Assembly (NCBI RefSeq): GCF_000210295.1
Contig: NC_026740.1
Coordinates: 310,001-374,000, forward strand
DNA length: 64,000 nucleotides
Direction of reading: 5' to 3'
From: Trypanosoma brucei gambiense DAL972
Taxonomy: Eukaryota; Euglenozoa; Kinetoplastea; Trypanosomatida; Trypanosomatidae
The notes below the pieces were generated by a model. It did no database searches and was not told the DNA's origin. It saw nothing but the letters and a program-made list of their open reading frames with translations. The position numbers were made by a program, and so were the translations under genes. Positions within the stretch are counted from its first letter, which is position 1. Every line of letters starts with the position of its first letter. Shown piece after piece: positions 61,810 to 64,000 of the stretch.

Positions 61810-62538
61810 GGGAAGCCTGAAGGGAATTTGTAGAAGTAGAAACAAGGTCGATGCCGTCTTGTTTATGGGTTTGAGGTATTTGCCTATTAAATTCATAACT
61901 CTGTGCGCCTTTATATATACGTATATGTTAATGGTCACGTGATATGTTTGGGTTTATGCCCCTCCCTACCCCTCCCCACAGTCAAAGGAATATAGGGAGA
62001 GAAGTACCGGAATGACTGCCTTATGGGAGTCATGTTGCCACCGTCGGTTCTCCTCTTGCCAGACACCTTAAAGTTGATCCACATTATCTTATACTTATTT
62101 CAGCGTACGTTTAACAGCACGGCCTGCGTTGGTGTGGTGTGCTGTCTTGCAGTGAAATTATCTCTCTCTGATTGCTAGTCAACGCACATGGCTTTCCTTG
62201 TATTTTTTAATTAAAACTTATTGTTTCTCTCTGATTGTCTTTTTTTTTTTTTCCTTTCGCTTGCCATGTTTTTTTTTTCCCTTTCTTCCTGTCTGACTAT
62301 CAACTTACAATTGACTCACTTAAAAAAAAAAAAGGAGGCGGGAAAAAAAAGGCACGTGAAGAGAAGACACACTGAGACGCAAACATTAAGTTTAGACAAG
62401 TTCATTTTAAAGGGGTTTCAGTGAGAAACAACTGTTAGAAAAAGCAACCCTTGGACGGCGGGCGGCCGGCTTCCCAAAGCGGATTGGCTTCCTAAAGTCG
62501 TATAAATATATCCAGTAGAATATTTACTGCTTGGGGGG
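61810..62538 (+). other. Intergenic spacer with trans-splice signal
   Basis: No gene. Two long T/C tracts (62238-62259, 62269-62289) precede an A-run; the first AG after them is about 62333-62334, a plausible acceptor giving a leader of about 205 nt. Confidence 0.5.
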
Positions 62539-63441
62539 ATGTCACTTAAAGCGAAGATCGACGTCTTCCCCTTTGACGGTTATCTGCTGCAGGATCCTTC
62601 GGTGGTCAGTGTTATGCAGGCAGTTGTGCGGGGAAACAAGACAGGAGGCACCGGTGTTGGAAACAGCGGCGGCGCGAGTGGCAACGAAACCGGCAGTGGT
62701 GGTGTGGGAGGTGGTAACGCAAACAAACGACGTGAGGCGGGCGGCGGGACAACAAATTCTGAACGGCGCATAAAAACACCATTGGAGAAGCTCATGAGCC
62801 TCAGGGCACGGTGCCGAGAGCAGCAGCGCGTCCAGTCAGTTGAAGGCGTACTACTTGTGCATGCGCACGACCATCCTCACGTGTTACTTCTAAGGCACAA
62901 CGTTAAAACAACGAATCGCTCGCGCGTATTACCTGCGACGAACACAAACAGTACCGCCGTGTATCGGCTTCCCGGTGGACGGTGCAGGAATGGGGAACCG
63001 GAGGAGCTGTGTCTTCTCCGCAAACTAGGAAGGGATCTTCTCAACGAATCAAAACGTTTGACTTCGTCCTCTACAGCGGAGGAGGAACGGAGTGAAGTGG
63101 TGGTTGATGTCGGTAGCGCACATCCCAATGGCACCGCTGTTACTGCTTCATCATCTTCATTTCGAGTGGGTGAAGTGTTGGCGCGGTGGTATAGACCACA
63201 CTTTGATCCCTTGATGTATCCGTACGTTCCGGCTCACGTTGCGGAGAATGATGTAAGGGAAGTACGCACCATTTTTCTCGTTCACATGCCACCCCGCATG
63301 CTGCTGACGGGAACGTACGGAGATGAGGAACTTGTGGCCGCTCCATTGTTCGATCTCTACGACAATACGGCGAAGTACGGCGTGTTAATTGCCTCTATTC
63401 CAACACTTCTTTCTCGTGTAAACATAAACTATTGCAGGTAA
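62539..63441 (+). CDS. CFIM25: Pre-mRNA cleavage factor Im 25 kDa subunit (CFIm25/NUDT21/CPSF5)
   Basis: A 300-residue Nudix-fold protein that binds UGUA-type motifs upstream of poly(A) sites in the CFIm complex. The match to human NUDT21 is clear: VEGVLLVHAHDHPHVLLLR, YRLPGGRCRNGEPEELCLLR, ARWYRPHFDPLMYPYVPAHV, and the C-terminal LVAAPLFDLYDNTAKYG with IPTLLSRVN. The Nudix box lacks the catalytic REUxEE glutamates, as in all CFIm25 proteins, so it binds but does not hydrolyse. Compared with the 227-residue human protein it has two low-complexity inserts: a Gly/Asn-rich one (about 33-75) and a Ser/Glu-rich one (about 172-208). In trypanosomes polyadenylation is coupled to downstream trans-splicing. 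Confidence 0.93.
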   Translation: MSLKAKIDVFPFDGYLLQDPSVVSVMQAVVRGNKTGGTGVGNSGGASGNETGSGGVGGGNANKRREAGGGTTNSERRIKTPLEKLMSLRARCREQQRVQSVEGVLLVHAHDHPHVLLLRHNVKTTNRSRVLPATNTNSTAVYRLPGGRCRNGEPEELCLLRKLGRDLLNESKRLTSSSTAEEERSEVVVDVGSAHPNGTAVTASSSSFRVGEVLARWYRPHFDPLMYPYVPAHVAENDVREVRTIFLVHMPPRMLLTGTYGDEELVAAPLFDLYDNTAKYGVLIASIPTLLSRVNINYCR

Positions 63442-64000
63442 CGTTGGCGCGAATGGGCCATTTTTGTGTAATTTGTCTAATAGCTGCAATGGTGAGGTTT
63501 TCTTATGCGCACGCGAGCTCGAAGTGGGAAGCTACAGTCATTTGTTGCGGCGGGCGGTCCGTTTCACCATCGCGTGGTTTATATCCTCCTATCACTCCCC
63601 TCCTTTCTTTCTTTTTACTACCTCGTTCCTTATACCTGAATGAATTTAGTGAGCTTTCCCGTAGTGATACATAACAAAATTATTCGCTCTTGCTTCAGTC
63701 ATATATTTGTACTTAAGAAAACAAATAACCAAGAGGGAAAGGGGAGATAAAGCAGGCGCGGGTGAAAGTGTTGGCCACTGTTATTTGTTGTTGTTGAGTA
63801 GTGTTGTCCAAAATATAGTTCACCCGGCTGCGATTCCTTTTAAGGTTTCCATCGCGCGAACTGGCGTGTGCCAGGTGTTAATATTGAATGGGTCAGAAGC
63901 CGTCCATCACAACTTTGCTCCGTCAGTGTATATATAATCAGGACACCGACGGTTTTCGAGCACTTATCGGTGAGCACGAGAACGAATTAATACCCGGCTG
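63442..64000 (+). other. Intergenic sequence to the window end
   Basis: The CFIm25 3' flank. Pyrimidine-rich sequence (about 63583-63640) could serve the next gene beyond the window. Short ORFs have no domain and no gene is called. Confidence 0.45.

Overview
This window is nuclear chromosomal DNA of a trypanosomatid, almost certainly Trypanosoma brucei or a very close relative. All 27 supported protein genes lie on the + strand, are intronless, and are separated by AT- and pyrimidine-rich spacers. Most spacers carry a polypyrimidine tract followed by AG, as expected for spliced-leader trans-splicing of a polycistronic transcript. The 487-residue gene at 41715 is recognisable as the kinetoplast RNA editing terminal uridylyltransferase RET2, with its Asp97/Asp99 pair. 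The trypanosome-type ATP synthase c subunit at 30075 agrees. The order c subunit, RET2, cyclin, FolD fits my memory of a chromosome 7 segment of T. brucei; that placement is recalled, not checked. Nothing looks like a strand switch, tRNA gene, CRISPR array or bacterial-type operon.

Layout. 1-8 kb: a PPR protein (possibly cut at the left edge), a coiled-coil protein, a 3.3 kb gap with a possible decayed reading frame, then a protein with a C-terminal dsRNA-binding-like domain. 7.9-20 kb: a LAMTOR3-like roadblock protein, an RRM-RS protein, and three large proteins of unknown function, one of them a 1582-residue membrane protein with C-terminal ankyrin-like repeats. 21-30 kb: a leucine-rich-repeat protein, a Trf4/Cid1-type nucleotidyltransferase, the GTPase GPN2 and an importin-beta-type karyopherin. 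30-43 kb: ATP synthase subunit c, two membrane-associated unknowns, the iron-sulfur assembly ATPase Cfd1, a TruA-type pseudouridine synthase, a small zinc-binding protein, an ALKBH8-like dioxygenase, a membrane-anchored degenerate staphylococcal-nuclease-like protein and RET2. 43-64 kb: a TPR protein, a 1399-residue protein that I read as a chain of dsRBD-like modules, the GARP subunit VPS52, a mitotic-type cyclin, FolD, an ankyrin-PFK2/FBPase2 fusion with altered active sites, and the polyadenylation factor CFIm25.

Gene relations. Co-transcription in a trypanosomatid does not imply shared function, so neighbours are not treated as operons. Even so, RNA-related proteins are frequent: PPR, dsRBD-like, RRM-RS, Trf4-like, TruA, ALKBH8-like, RET2, the 1399-residue protein and CFIm25. 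The observations most worth following are the tandem dsRBD-like architecture at 46556-50755, the catalytically altered PFK2/FBPase2 and nuclease-like proteins, and the unusual 3.3 kb gap at 2540-5802.
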